A stretch of DNA of 64,000 nucleotides. It comes from Aquilaria yunnanensis. Lineage: Eukaryota; Streptophyta; Magnoliopsida; Malvales; Thymelaeaceae. Under the pieces are notes generated by a model. The model did no database searches. It was not told where the DNA came from and worked only from the letters and a program-made list of their open reading frames with translations. Positions 1-11,840 of the stretch are shown here, piece by piece (position 1 is the stretch's first letter; every line of letters begins with the position of its first letter). The translations under genes and the position numbers were made by a program. The stretch spans positions 87,151,501 through 87,215,500 of the forward strand of contig CM077595.1 of assembly GCA_039654915.1 (NCBI GenBank), written 5' to 3'.

Positions 1-1729
1 CTTCCTTGAAGACCTCGTCGTATTGCTGCAACACCTCTTCAAGGGTCATTCTTGGTCCCTCCAACTCGCATGGGTTCTGATGTAATTCACATCCCTGGTC
101 TTCTTCATCTTCAACCACCACAATATGGCATAAGGCAGCCTTTTCTCCCTTTTGTATTAATTTGGTCACCTTACGTTCCCCTACTACCTTATAGTCCATG
201 CCAATGCCCTTGAGAACCACCCTTCTCCCATCTCTTTCGAACTACATCTCCATCGTCTCAAAATTAAATCGAACATCCCCCAATGTCTTGAGCCACTGTA
301 TGCCCAAGACAACATCGCAGCCAGCTATTTCGAGCACCTTCATATCCGTTGTAAATGACATGCCATGTAACTTGCACTGAATATTTTGGCAAATTACACT
401 ACAGTTTCTAGCTGTCCCATTAGCTACTTCCACCCTTGTGTTTGTGGTTTCGGTCATGGCACGCCCCAGCCTCTTAACTGTTTTAGGACTGATGAAATTA
501 TGAGTGCTACCTGTGTCTACCAAAATGACCACCTTCTGCCCTTTTATCTGGCCTTGTACCTTCAGTGTTTGGAATTTAGTAGCCAGCCCCTGTAGTGAAT
601 CGTATAAAGCATGCACAGAGATTACTGAAACCTCCTGGTCCCCGCTTCCCAGTCTCTGCTCCTGATTAATTCCTTGTTCCTCCATGACGATCTCCACGTC
701 TTCATCATTGTCTTGCCCTTCCACTAGATATAATTGGCCCTTCTTGCACTGATGCCCCCAAGAATACTTTTCATCACATAAGAAACATAATCCTTTTGCC
801 CTTTTTTCCTCAATTTCCTTAGGCGACAACTTTCGAGCTGCTGCCTTAGCAGCTCCCCCTCCTTTTTGCACTTCTCCCTTCAGCCCCTCCTTATTATGTG
901 CTGATCCCAGGAGAGATTGTGTCACTGGTGGGGGTCCAAGCAAAGAGGGTTGCTTGCTAACCACTGTTCCCACCATGGCTTTTACTTTTCTTTGCCACGC
1001 GTTGAAGTTTGCCTCTTGTAACTTGGCGATTCCCACACATTCAGCTACGGTCCAAGGTTTGAACATCCTCACAGGGATCTGAATTTCCTCCTTCAGACCC
1101 GTCAGGAAACAGCTAACAGCATATAACTCAGATATCTCCACCTTAGTACGTAATACATCAAACTGATCCTGATATTCTTGCACAGTTCCCACTTGTTTCA
1201 AATTAATCAGTTCGGACATAAGGTCATCAAATAATTCTTCCGAAAATCTGATTCCTAAATCATGTACATATTGATCCCAGGAAGTAGATGTAAGGTTCTT
1301 ACCTTTCAAGTACGATCGGTGCCAGCGAAGGGCTAACCCTTCCATATGCACAGCAGCAATCTTGATCTTGTTTTCCTCCATCACCTCTTTGATTTCAAAG
1401 TATTGCTGGCTTCTGAAAAACCATCCCTGGAAATCCTCCCCGTTAAACCTTGGAAAGTCAATCCTGGGACCCTTAACTTGCAATCTGCCCGGGTTTGGTG
1501 AAGGTTCTTGTTCCCGCCCTCTCGAATTGATAGGAACAGCAATACTCAGACCATTTGCCATCACTTGGATCTGGTTATTCACCAGCTCTCTTATTTCTTA
1601 TTGATCTCTTTTAAGCTCCGTGGTATCTTTCTTGACGCCTTGCAGGTCCCTGTTCATTTTCTCCATCGTCACTTGCATCTGGCGGATCATCTCTTTGAGT
1701 TCTCCTTGATCTCGTGTCTCTACCACCAT
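1..1729 (-). pseudogene. gypsy gag-protease-pol polyprotein with two nonsense codons, truncated
   Basis: The natural start is taken as the ATG at 1729-1727, 15 bases past the primer-binding site. Codon 44 is a TAA (1600-1598). The frame then stays open to a TAG at 244-242 and continues open to position 1. Both stops fit C-to-T changes in Gln codons. Order in the protein: N-terminal coiled-coil-like segment; retrotransposon gag domain (motifs such as FPRFNGED and GWFFRSQQYF); a Lys-rich linker; a zinc-knuckle-like CFLC...GHQC segment; and a retropepsin with the catalytic triplet in VDTGSTHNFI, followed by DVVLGIQWL. Past the TAG the frame gives EEVLQQYDEVF, the usual lead-in to the gypsy reverse transcriptase, which lies outside the window. 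Confidence 0.92.
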
Positions 1730-1743
1730 GGTTGAATCTTTGC

Positions 1744-1756
1744 TGCTCTGATACCA
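1744..1756 (-). other. Primer-binding site, tRNA-iMet
   Basis: The minus strand reads TGGTATCAGAGCA two bases inside the LTR. This is the standard plant primer-binding site for the 3' end of initiator methionine tRNA, and it fixes the orientation of the element and the inner LTR border. Confidence 0.95.
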
Positions 1757-1758
1757 AA

Positions 1759-2034
1759 TGTTATGTCCTTCAATTACGTTCCTAACTACCGATAGGAGTT
1801 AATCAAGAATTGGGGAAGTAAGATGAGAAGAAGAGTTCACCTGTTCACCTTCTCGGTTGAACTATTGAGAAACGAGAGAAATAGAGAGAAAAAAAGTACA
1901 GAGCTTGAGTAACAGAATTATTGATATATTCCACACTTTTTTTCCTGGGAAGTTTATTACCTATATACACTTTTCGCGTAATAATGACTAACACCATGTG
2001 CCAACTCAGCTTCCACGTCAGCTGGCTCATAACA
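1759..2034 (-). repeat. 5' LTR of the gypsy element
   Basis: The 276-bp terminal repeat is defined by a 7-bp terminal inverted repeat (TGTTATG at 1759, CATAACA ending at 2034) and by the adjacent primer-binding site. Only one copy is in the window, so age cannot be estimated. Small ORFs here are chance. Confidence 0.85.
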
Positions 2035-3570
2035 ATGTTGAAGCTCTTATCGAAGTCACTATGAACAACGCAGTCCAGATCTACCTCCATCCGCTTTCTA
2101 CCACCGGAGCTCTGCCACCATCACCGATTGGTGTCTAAGAGTCGGTTTCATTGCTAGAGCCAACTCTAAAATAGCCCTGTCCATAGGCCACCACCACATC
2201 GAAGATTGAAGGAGAAAGGAATCGGGGGACTCATAAAGCAAACCCACATGTGCTCGAGCCAACCGACTCAGTGATAGGGCTCTGGCCATAAGGGTGAACA
2301 CCAGGGCACGACACATGGGGCAATTGGTATGGGATCAAAGTGATTTCGGAGCAGAAGTGGTTGCTGCCGGAGGAGAAGGAGAAGAGCAGATGGGGCGAAT
2401 CGGGGCAAATGAGAAGATTTTTTGAAGAATAAAAAATTATATTTTAAGTCCGTATGATTTTGTTTGTGTCAATTTTAATATAAAGTTTCTTTTCCTTTTA
2501 GTATAGTCATCTAAGTGAGAGTTTGGGATATATGATGAGAGTTTAAAATGTCACATAAGTAATTTTCATCCAAAATAATGAAAAATTGATGAAAAGGACT
2601 CACATGAGATATTATATATGAGTTAAGGGACTTTAAGATGATACCAATTAAGATAAATAATCATATTAGAATGACCGTTATAACAAAGTAACCAAATATG
2701 AATTTTATCCTTGAATTTTATCATGGAAAGTTAGGGTGAGAAACACACAAAAATTTGATAACACGAGGGTCTATCATGCATAAAAACATGTCATGATCAC
2801 TAAATAATGTGTTGGCTTCTTATAATTTAAAAAGTTTCAAAGTTTTTAAGAATTTGACACGTTTATTATGGTTTCATTTTTTAGATCTAACATAATTTTA
2901 GCATTTTCCAAACTCATAAGAAAAAGTGCCAAACTGCCCAACAAATGCAAATACCAATAGATCGATTTGATTTTTGGTGTTTCGTTGGATTTGGCATAAA
3001 ATAAATAATTTAGTAATAATTACAATTTATCCCTTGGGTTTATGTTATATTATATTTTTCCCATTTCTATTTTAGAAATATACATGTTGTCTTTATCTTT
3101 TGTACACTCTCTTACAACAATTTCTGAAATTTTAATTTAAATTGTATGATTATCATCTTCCAATAATTTCAGTCAGTATAATACTTTTTTACAGTTAATG
3201 GACACTTTAAATTATTAATTTTTTATTTCTGTAAATGTAAAACAGTTTTTTTTTCAGAGGATAAAATGTAATAGAGGGGTAAACTGTATATTTTCTAAAT
3301 AAAATGAGCAAAATGTAATTACTACTAACTTCTAATTATGAACACTTGTCACCGTTTCATGAACAATAATGTGTGATCTGGGCCGGTTGTCCAAAAAAAC
3401 TGAACAGTGCCACGTTATCTAGGCCAGTTAGAAAATGAAACCGTTTTTGCTTCATGTGTACTGCTTTGTTTCAGCCCGCTAGAAAACAGTGTTGTTTAAC
3501 CCAGCAAAGTCTGGAACCTTCTTCTAATTGCACTCCCATTTGCATTATTAAACAATGGGGCTGCTCTGCT
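2035..3570. other. Non-coding AT-rich DNA
   Basis: I see no coding frame, RNA gene or complete repeat. The first ~400 bases are GC-richer than the rest and could be older flanking sequence or a decayed repeat. After about 2420 the DNA is AT-rich. Confidence 0.6.
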
Positions 3571-5085
3571 AGGGTTTCATGTTGGTGAAGAAGAGCTCGG
3601 TTACGGCTTCAAGGGCGAATTTAGCTAGCAATGGAGAATGAATTGCCAAGGAATTCAACTAGAAAAATTCGGAGAAGAGAAATGTTCGAGCCAGAGACAG
3701 GTATTTTGTTGGAAGTTTTCTGGTGCATTCGAGCCAAAGGTGGAGGAAGGAGAATGTTCGAAGTAAAGAGGATTTTTTAGCCGAAGAATGTTCTAACATG
3801 TCATCTTCGCCGGATTCACATCCTCCTTTCATTGATTTTGGTAAGATCTCTTCTTTCCATTGTTCTTTGCACTGTTTAATATCTTTTTTTGCTTTTCTAT
3901 ATGTTTTTCTTTTTTTTTTTAGTTCTTTTACTAGGTTTTCACTTTTTTATTTGTTGTTTTATCTGGTGTCTTTCTTTTTCTTTTCATAAGCATCAACGAT
4001 TGATCACTTTCCTTTGATGTTTGCTGCATTTGCCTAGCATCTAGCAAATGAAGTACTTTCTCCTGAAAGGACCAACCAATTAATCTACTTCTTTATAAAA
4101 TCAAGTACGTTTGAGTATTATACTATTTTTCACTTATTGTCGTCAATTTTTTTAGTTTATATCAAATTATATTGTTGAACAAAATATGTCAAATTAATTG
4201 TTATGTTGATTCATTCTATACACTTATGATTTGTTACAGGCCACTTATTTCCTCCTTTTTAGGCTAATTCGGTTAGGAGGAAGACATTAAACCCGAGAAA
4301 GAGACACATCAAGAAGGAAAAGCTCCCCAAAAGCTTGTAAGTCACTTGTAACTTATTTTTTATTGCCTTTTCAGCAGCTTAACATTTTTCACTTCATTAT
4401 AACTAATGTGATCTCTGATGAGTCATCCGCAGATGCTTCTTTGGACCACAAGTATGAGAATAAGTTTTTTTGTTATATGAGAATATATATGAGTGACATA
4501 GCTCATTGCCTCATTTTTCATTAGCTAGGTCTCTTTATTTATTTTCATTTTTTTTCTCATTATTGTTTTTCCTTGCGTTTGGAGCAAAATTATGACTTTG
4601 AAGGAGTTGGCCATTGGATTTGAACATAAGGTATGAATACCCCCTGATGAAAAAGTGGTGTGTTTTTTTTCTATAAACTCACACTATACAATATTCTTTA
4701 TTTTGACGATTTTCATAAATAGTTTCAAAAGCATAGTTACAAAAATTATTTATTATTTCAAGAACATTTTTATGTGCACCGATGCAATTAGAAGAAGCTT
4801 CACCTTTGTGGGGTACCATTATCTCTTATTTTAAAGAATCATTCAATATTTACTTATATATTGAATTGTTAATTATGTTGGTCAACCAAGTTCAGTTCTT
4901 ACCTGCGCTATTACTTCCTCAGGTGGGTATCTCTGCTTGCAGATGTTCTAAAAGGGCCCAGTATCATTATTGTTCAAAAATATGATATACCAATTGCAAA
5001 CATGAGGTATGTTCTTATCCTCGCTAGCAGTGATCCATTAAAATTTTCTTTGTGGCATCCTTGCTTTTTGCTAATACTTTTTCAC
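3571..5085 (+). pseudogene. Exon-like fragments of an unrecognised plant gene
   Basis: Several short open segments are bordered by splice-like sites on the plus strand. An ATG at 3631 opens a frame ending at a CAG/GTATTT donor. A Ser/Pro-rich segment ends PPFIDFG at a GTAAGA donor near 3841. A stretch near 4035-4110 reads LANEVLSPERTNQLIYFF. A basic segment follows an acceptor at 4262 (ANSVRRKTLNPRKRHIKK) and ends at GTAAGT near 4337. A segment after the acceptor at 4921 reads DVLKGPSIIIVQKYDIPI and ends at a GT donor near 5008. The region opens with a cttcaagggcga-type leader. I do not recognise the protein and the frames do not join cleanly, so this may be a decayed gene or a poorly resolved real one. 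Confidence 0.3.
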
Positions 5086-6254
5086 TTGCAGGATACTAGA
5101 GCAAATTTTGACATTTTCCTTTAGTTCTTTTGTGTTTCAGTTTGTGGATGTTTTGCCTTTATTTTAAGAGCTTCTCCTGAACATGCTCAACTGATTTGTA
5201 GCGGCTTTAAAAGCCCATTTAGGTTTTTTAGCCATACTATCTCTTTGTCAAGTTGAGGTTTAGGGTAGCCAGACCTGCATGGGTAGCAATAGAGCTATCT
5301 TTTATAAGTAACTGAAGATATTATTAGTTATTATTATTATATATTCTAGCATGTAAGTCTCATAACTTTGTGTCTGTGTTGTAGGAGAGGTTAATTTCTT
5401 AATTTTCTGAGGACCTTAGGTTTCTAAGCTAATGAATTTTAACATTTTATTACATGTATTATTCAACTACAGTGGAATCATCTGTTTTGAGAAGCTATGG
5501 TATTGGTTCATTGTTCTTTGCTGGTCTGTGCTCCTTTGTTTGGCTTGGTGGAGGTCCTCTTTTCTGGTCAGTTTTCAGTTTACAGGTTTTATTTTTTTGT
5601 TCAGTTATGTACCATTTGTTTGATTTTGGTGCTTGGCCTGATTTATGTATGTAAAGCGCTTTAGGGCCTATTTGGTTTATCAAATTTTTATGGTGTTGTA
5701 TTTACTTCAGTTGGAATTTTGAGTTTCGTTTGCTGTTTCTGTTTATGTGATTTAGTTGGTTGTGGTCTTTTTAGAGAATAGTTTTGTTACATATTGTGCG
5801 GCTTTTGTTTTCTCCTTTGTATTTAACATATGTTGGTAAATAATTTTCATGTATATGAATATGAGGTAGTATCTTGAGGGTTTTGTTAGTTTTGTATGGA
5901 GGTGACGTGTTTGAGGTTATAGTTTAGTAGGTGTAAATTTGGTGCCTCACATTTGAGAACTTAGCCTAAGTGTTTTAACTATGAGTAACAGTAAAGCTGT
6001 CTTTTATGACTGATTAAAGATGTTATTATGTTTTGAATTTATCTTTTTTCTATTTTATATACTCATATTATTCTGATTATATATCTTACTTTCTTTCAAA
6101 TATGTGCTTTTATGTTGTCTTCCTTTTATTTTTTTTTAACTATTTTCAGTTTACCTATCTATAGTTTTTTTTTCTTTTCGTTCCAGCTGCACTATCCATA
6201 TGTTGGAGTTGGCCATTTCTGAAGTTAAATCTATAACTGGTTAGTGTTATATAT
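5086..6254. other. T-rich non-coding DNA
   Basis: This stretch is intron-like and T-rich. It contains two similar short segments (about 5207-5235 and 5657-5690, around 'ttagg..catttggttt'). No frame shows coding character. It ends in the TAT target copy (6252-6254) of the CACTA insertion. Confidence 0.5.
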
Positions 6255-6274
6255 CACTACTAAAATAACTGCGT

Positions 6275-6748
6275 TTTCCAACGGCCAAACTTCCAACGGT
6301 CTAACCGTTGGAGAATATCCAACGGCTTAAGCCGTTGGAGAAAGAAGAAAAAACGTTAAAATGAAAAAATTTAAAATAGGATGCATTTCCAACGGCTTAA
6401 GCCGTTGGAAGTAAGCCAATACAGCATGAAATTGTTTCCAACGGCCTTGGCCGTTGGAAAAGCTACAACTAAGTTTTGAAATGAAGTCTGAAATTTTGAA
6501 ACTTGAAATATTTCCAACGGCCTAAGCCGTTGGAAAATAAGGTATATAATGCAGCGGGAAAATAAGGCACCAAATGGAAATTTTTTGGAAATTTTTCAAT
6601 TCACTTCCAACGGCTTAGGCCGTTGGAAATTGTAAGTTTAAATTATTAAAGGCCTGGGATTATTTCCAACGGCTTAGGCCGTTGGAAAGGTGGACTCCAA
6701 AACGCACCGTTTAAATAATTCACTTCCAACGGCCAAGGCCGTTGGAAA
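6275..6748. repeat. 5' subterminal palindrome array of the CACTA element
   Basis: At least eight copies of TTCCAACGG occur, nearly all in head-to-head pairs that form 20-24 bp palindromes such as TTCCAACGGCTTAAGCCG plus its mirrored end. Pairs lie near 6296-6337, 6388, 6436, 6510, 6605, 6662 and 6723, about 50-90 bp apart. In En/Spm such subterminal motifs bind the TnpA protein. The central bases of the palindromes vary (TTAA, CTTGG, CTAA, CAAGG) while the arms are kept. Confidence 0.9.
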
Positions 6749-7434
6749 TTTAGTAATAAATTCGCCCCCTTCCTTCTCCTCCAGCTCGCGCATCGTCTTC
6801 TTCCTCCATCCGTTTTCTCTCTGTAACTCCTTCATTCCCTCTCAGTCTCTCCACACGCACACACAGCACTTTGTGAGCTGTCCCAGGGCCTGATTAACGT
6901 CGCTCGGACGCTGATTTCTTCGATCTGCTGGTCTAAGTGGCAGATCTGTAGGTATGTGTGAATATTTTTGGTTTTGTTTGTTTCGATTTTCATGGTTTTT
7001 GGTTTATTAAATCTAATGGGTGTAATTTTTAACTTGTTGTAGCAGATTAGAAGAAAGAAAGAACGCATTTGAAGGAAGGATTTTAAGGTATTTTGCGTTT
7101 ATTACGTATTTTTATAATTTTTTACATTATTTATCCGAAAAATGCTTGAAATATTTGTTATTTGATTTTATTGTGGTTCATGGTTTGCTGTGAAGATTTG
7201 GTAGAACACCCATTAGAATTTTTAATTTTTACCCATTTTGTTAATTTTTTTATTATTTTCGGGTTTTTAGGATTAATTTTATAGTTTTAGTTTAATTTTA
7301 CAGTTAAAGTTTAATTACTAATATTTAGCTGGGAATATGTTTATAAGGATTTTAGTTTTAGAATTAGTAGAAACGTTGAAAGTATTTATACTTAACTAAA
7401 TTTGTTTGATTAAAATTTACCTTTAATAAAATAT

Positions 7435-7771
7435 GTGTCAATAATAAGAATTTTAATAACAAAAATAATAATAATAGTATTATGAATAATACTAATAGTA
7501 ATAACAGTAATAAACAAAAAAACAATTATACTAAGAGTAGTAGTACAATAATAATAATAATAATAGTAATAATAATAATAATAATTATAATAATAATTAT
7601 AATAGTTATGGTAATATTAATAATACTATGTAACAATAATGATTAAAATAGTAATTATTATACAAAGGTACGAGCTACAATAATCATAATAATGATATTA
7701 ATTAAAGTAATCATAATAATAATACTAATAAGTAATTTAGTAATTATTATAGTAAGAGAAGTTATATAATG

Positions 7772-7821
<50 letters not shown>

Positions 7822-8440
7822 TTGTATTACATAAGAGTAGTATAATAATAATAATAAGAATAATAATAATAATAATAATAATAATGTAAATAATTATTAT
7901 TATAGTAGAACTTTAATAATACAAGTAATAATAATAATACTAATAAATATAGTAATAATAATTTCGGTAATTATTATTATTCGAAGAGAAGGATGCAAAT
8001 AAGAATAATATTATTATTAATAATTATTATTATTATTATACTTACAATAATTACTATTATAGTAAGAGTGGTAGTAGTAATAATAATAATACTAATTATA
8101 TTTATAATTATAATACTAATATTATTGTAATATTAATATTAATAATAATAATAAGAAATATTTATTATAATTAATAAAATAATTACTATTATACTAAGAG
8201 TGGTAGTAGTAATAATAATAGTAACAATAATCATAATAATGGCGTATTAAAATAATTATTATGAAACTTAGAATACTATAATAATAATTATTATAATAAT
8301 TATTTAAATAATTATGTATGGTTGGAAGATAACAAAGACAATAATAATATGACTCCGAATAATTAGAATAAATATTTTAATAATAATAATACTTATTTTA
8401 AACCCAACAAGAGTAGTAATAATTAGAATAATTATTATCT
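7435..8440. repeat. ATT/AAT trinucleotide-rich simple sequence, ~1 kb
   Basis: This long, imperfect (AAT)n/(ATT)n stretch has pure runs near 7770-7820 and interruptions such as 'gtaagagtggtagtagtaata', repeated near 8060 and 8200. It lies in what would be the intron or leader between the short exons and the 8446 ORF. Confidence 0.9.
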
Positions 8441-8445
8441 ATACT

Positions 8446-8835
8446 ATGGATGGAATGACTTCTTATGCTTTGGAAAAGGAAGGCGTCGCACATGACATTG
8501 ATGAGGCAGCGATAATGAGTGTAGCTGCAGGTGGAAGGAAGAAAGGGCGTGTATTTGGGCTTGGATCAGAACAACATGTTGTGCTCGGACGACGACGACC
8601 AGGGAATATTCCTTCAGCACATGTTGATGTCACTCAGACGCCGGAGTTCACTGAACAAGTTGAGCGAGTGGTTGCGGAGCATACAGCACAACAAGCATCA
8701 TATTATGAGCGGAAGTTGGAGCGAATGAAAAAGAGACAACAAGCGGAGATGAAGTACATATATGAACGACTTGGAATTCCTCCGCCCGCGCACCCAGAGA
8801 ATGATATTGATGCCTCGGGATCCGATGATGACTAG
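8446..8835 (+). CDS. TnpA/Transposase_24-like protein fragment in the CACTA element
   Basis: The 129-residue ORF opens MDGMTSYALEKEG and carries the segment GRVFGLGSEQHVVLG, typical of the C-terminal part of the plant Transposase_24 (Ptta/En/Spm) family. A predicted coiled coil follows (about residues 65-105, rich in Glu, Arg, Lys and Gln, including YYERKLERMKKRQQAEMKYI). The tail is acidic (DIDASGSDDD). Family members are several hundred residues, so this is a C-terminal remnant; the DNA-binding part is missing unless it is supplied by upstream exons I cannot see. It sits where a TnpA-like gene would be in an intact CACTA element and may still recognise the subterminal palindromes, but that is inference. 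Confidence 0.7.
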   Translation: MDGMTSYALEKEGVAHDIDEAAIMSVAAGGRKKGRVFGLGSEQHVVLGRRRPGNIPSAHVDVTQTPEFTEQVERVVAEHTAQQASYYERKLERMKKRQQAEMKYIYERLGIPPPAHPENDIDASGSDDD

Positions 8836-9118
8836 ATCAGGTATATCACTTTACTTTCTGTCTTCATCAAATTCCAAACACTTTTTAGGAGTAATGCAAG
8901 TATGTAATAATAATTATCGATGTTTTTATGTCGATTGTAACTATATTTGTGTCATGATATTGAAACTATTATTGTGTATGCTTTTATGTGTATGTTATAA
9001 CTATATTTATGAAATGATTCTGTACTTTCAATTCTGTATGTTTTTATTGAGATCTACAACTGTATTTATGCACGTACAGTGGTTCAGAATGTGATTACAT
9101 ACGATACAATCATTTTGA

Positions 9119-9536
9119 ACCGCCTAAGCCGTTTGACGTTTAATCACACGCATTCGAAATGGAACGAGCATGCGCCAAATATAAAAAACTTGATTTCCAA
9201 CGTCCTTGGCAGTCGGAAAACCTTCCAACTAGAAAAATTTCCAACGGCCTTGGCAGTTGGAAAAATTTCCAACTGCCTTGGCCGTTGGAAAAATTTCCAA
9301 CCGCCAAGGCCGTTGGAAAATGAAAAAAAAAGAAAAACAAAAGTGAGCCGTTGGAAAATTTCCAACTGCTCAAATTCCAACGGCTAACAGTTGGAAATTC
9401 CAACGGCTCTCATTTTAGCCGTTGGAAAATTGACTTCCAACGGTGTGTTTTCCAATGTCTTATTTCCAACGGCTTCGCGTTGGAAATTTTTAAATTTCCA
9501 ACGCGAAGCCGTTGGAAATGGCCGTTGGAAAAAGGC
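9119..9536. repeat. 3' subterminal motif array of the CACTA element
   Basis: About 20 copies of TTCCAACGG/CCGTTGGAA and near variants (TTCCAACTG, TTCCAACCG, CAGTTGGAA) lie within ~400 bp. They are denser and more degenerate than in the 5' array. The last ~70 bp contain an inverted pair TTCCAACGGCTTCGCGTTGG / CCAACGCGAAGCCGTTGGAA followed by one more motif just inside the terminal repeat. ORFs here on both strands are artefacts of the palindromes. Confidence 0.9.
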
Positions 9537-9554
9537 TGTTTTTTAGTAGTGTAT

Positions 9555-11831
9555 GTCACTTTTTTTCTAAATTTAATTTAGTTTGTTTTAGAAGTAAATT
9601 AATTTTTTTATTTATTATTTTCTTTGAATAATTATTTTTATGTTCCACCCTTGCATTTGTTGTTTTTAGTTTTTTTATTTTCCCATTTTTATTTTTCTGA
9701 GGCTTTGAGAACTCAATGTGTTGTTGGTATTATTATATGTCTAAATATATAGGTCCTATACTTTAAATATTTCTACTGTCAAATTAATTGCTTAAGATGC
9801 TTGAATTTTGAAGTTGCAAATCTTGAGAGCTTGATCAGATATAAGATTATACGATGGTAAATCAACTTTTTGTTTATATCATGACTACTCACTTCTATGT
9901 AATTGAGAGTAATAATTACACGAGGAAGGGAAAAAAATGATAAAAAACAAACTTTTACTATTCATTAATTTATTTTCATTTAGTTTCAATTTTTTATCAC
10001 TTTAACGTTCATATTTATATTTTCCACGTACAGGTTGCTCCATGGGAACATTGTCATGACTATGCAATAACAAGTGCTATGATGGCACTGGCTTTTTTCC
10101 CTTTTTCTCTATATTCTGGGCTTTGTTTTTCCCTTGCACTGTTTATGTTGGCTGAATTGTGAAGCTTTTAGCATTTGTAGAGGTCGGATGGTTGGACAAC
10201 TACATATTATGGTTTATTTCGATCGATTATTATTTGTCTTGACTGAAGCTTAACAACATCATGTTTTTTTTTTTCTATTCGTGGCATGTAGGATAATTTA
10301 TGAATCTTTATTTTTCAATTTCACCTTAAAAATATAAAATTGTTGCATAGCTTTTATTTCAAAATGAATTTATTTAGAAAACTTAAGCATGATAAGTTTC
10401 ATCTTATGAAATTATCAGAAGAAAGGAATTTTTGTATTATTTTCACATAACACTCTAAAAACATTCTCCACACCTATTTCAAGATCTTTTAACATTTATT
10501 TTTTCGTGAAAGATAAAAGTTTGCAAAACCAATTGATAAAAAAAATTAACATGCTCACTTCGTGTACTTTTTTTGTATCAAGTAATTATGTTGTTTGCTT
10601 ATTCAGATTTAGATGCCTTCTTTTTTCTTTTTTATTTTCATTCACTTCTTGGATACTACATTGACTAAGTTTATGTTTGTAATCATCTTACAAGGTATGC
10701 TTTTGCAGCTCCATATGTTTTAGGCTATAGATATTAAAATTTTAAGACTTTTTGTTATACTGGCAAAACCTTAAAAGTTATTGTCGAGTATGGCATCATT
10801 AAATGAAGATTGATTTGTGCTTTCATTCTCAACCATTTTTATTCCTAATTTGTTCCATTGCAGCAACTTTGTGTTGAACACCTTTTTGAAGCTTTGTCTT
10901 CCTAATCTTTCAATGGTTCATTTGCTTTTTTTTCCTATGTGATTTTAAATGGATTATTTATCTATCTTGCTTATCCGATTTAGAATTGATAGTTGTACTG
11001 CATTTTTTTTCTTGAAAACCATACATGTTGCAAGTGTGTGATGGATGAAAATTGAAATATGGTGATGGCATTTCATAAAATATAAACATGAAGGCATGAA
11101 ACAAGCCCAAAATTTTGCATTGCATTGTACCCTGTGTTTCAGATTCAAAATGGGCATGATTTGTTAACTTTTGCCCTCATTTTATTTCTATAACTAATTT
11201 TAGCTGTCCAATGGATCCCGTGAGAGTTAACCCTTTTGTTGTAAATTTTCCAAATACCATGTCCCTGATGTCCCTGCATGATTTCTTAATTTGAATATAA
11301 TACTTATTAAGCATCTATTTATCTCCCATAAACATGATGTTCTACCGTATCCACTGCTAACACTAATTATAATCGATTATATTTGCAGTTATTGCTATCA
11401 CATCAATCTGCTACAACGTGTGGGCCTTTTGCACCTCGTATCATCTAAATATCAGAGAAGAAATTGTAGTTAACCCAATAACTTATTGCTATTCATAATA
11501 TTTTGGGCCAGGCCTAGCTGTCTTCATTCTGACCCTGTTTCTCCTCTGCTTCCCTAAAAGCTCGTCCATTGTCGATAGTGGACCCAAACAGACCAATCAC
11601 CAAAAGCCCTCGAAAATAAAGGGTTGGACTTAAGAAGCTTTGATCTATCTACTCCTTTTTGTCCGAACCTAAAGTAAAATTTCTAAGAAGTAAGCTCCTG
11701 CCGAAGGCTCAAGTGTCTATGCTGTGATCGGCCTACCCAATGTGGTCAAGAATGAAAAAACAAACAAAATGTAGTGTTCTTACTTTCATTTTTCACTTTT
11801 ATATCATGTACTAAAAAAATAAAATAAATAA
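9555..11831. other. Intergenic AT-rich DNA
   Basis: No confident gene. One short exon-like segment follows an acceptor at about 10034 (frame VAPWEHCHDYAITSAMMAL), with no recognisable partner exons. The rest is T-rich, intron-like sequence. The last ~330 bp before the MULE end (from ~11500) are GC-richer and unassigned. Confidence 0.5.
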
Positions 11832-11840
11832 ACATAGAAA

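Larger units (their letters stand above)
1..2034 (-). mobile_element. Ty3/gypsy LTR retrotransposon, 5' part, cut by the window edge
   Basis: Read on the minus strand the order is 5' LTR (1759-2034), a tRNA-iMet primer-binding site (1744-1756), then a gag-protease-pol frame that runs off the window at position 1. The LTR begins and ends with the inverted pair TGTTATG/CATAACA. The 5 bases just outside the LTR (2035-2039, atgtt) should be the target duplication, but the other end of the element is outside the window. Two in-frame stop codons in the polyprotein make this copy defective. The order protease then reverse transcriptase, with no integrase between them, fits Ty3/gypsy. A chromovirus-type clade is likely from the zinc-knuckle style but not proven. 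Confidence 0.93.
6255..9551 (+). mobile_element. CACTA (En/Spm) DNA transposon, non-autonomous, complete
   Basis: The element is 3297 bp. It starts CACTACTAAAATAA and ends TTTTTTAGTAGTG, the diagnostic CACTA terminal inverted repeat, and is flanked on both sides by the 3-bp duplication TAT (6252-6254 and 9552-9554). Both subterminal regions are packed with a 9-10 bp motif TTCCAACGG/CCGTTGGAA, mostly in inverted pairs. Inside are short leader-like exons ending in GT donors (about 6895-6951 and 7044-7087), about 1 kb of ATT/AAT simple sequence, and one ORF related to the TnpA/Transposase_24 side of CACTA elements. No TnpD-type DDE transposase is present, so movement would need an enzyme supplied in trans. 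Confidence 0.95.

Noticed and set aside
1845..2316. Minus-strand ORFs of 72-81 codons
   Set aside because: One lies within the gypsy LTR and the other in flanking DNA; neither has family features.
9140..9581. Overlapping ORFs on both strands (76-102 codons)
   Set aside because: They come from the palindromic TTCCAACGG motif array, which is open on both strands.
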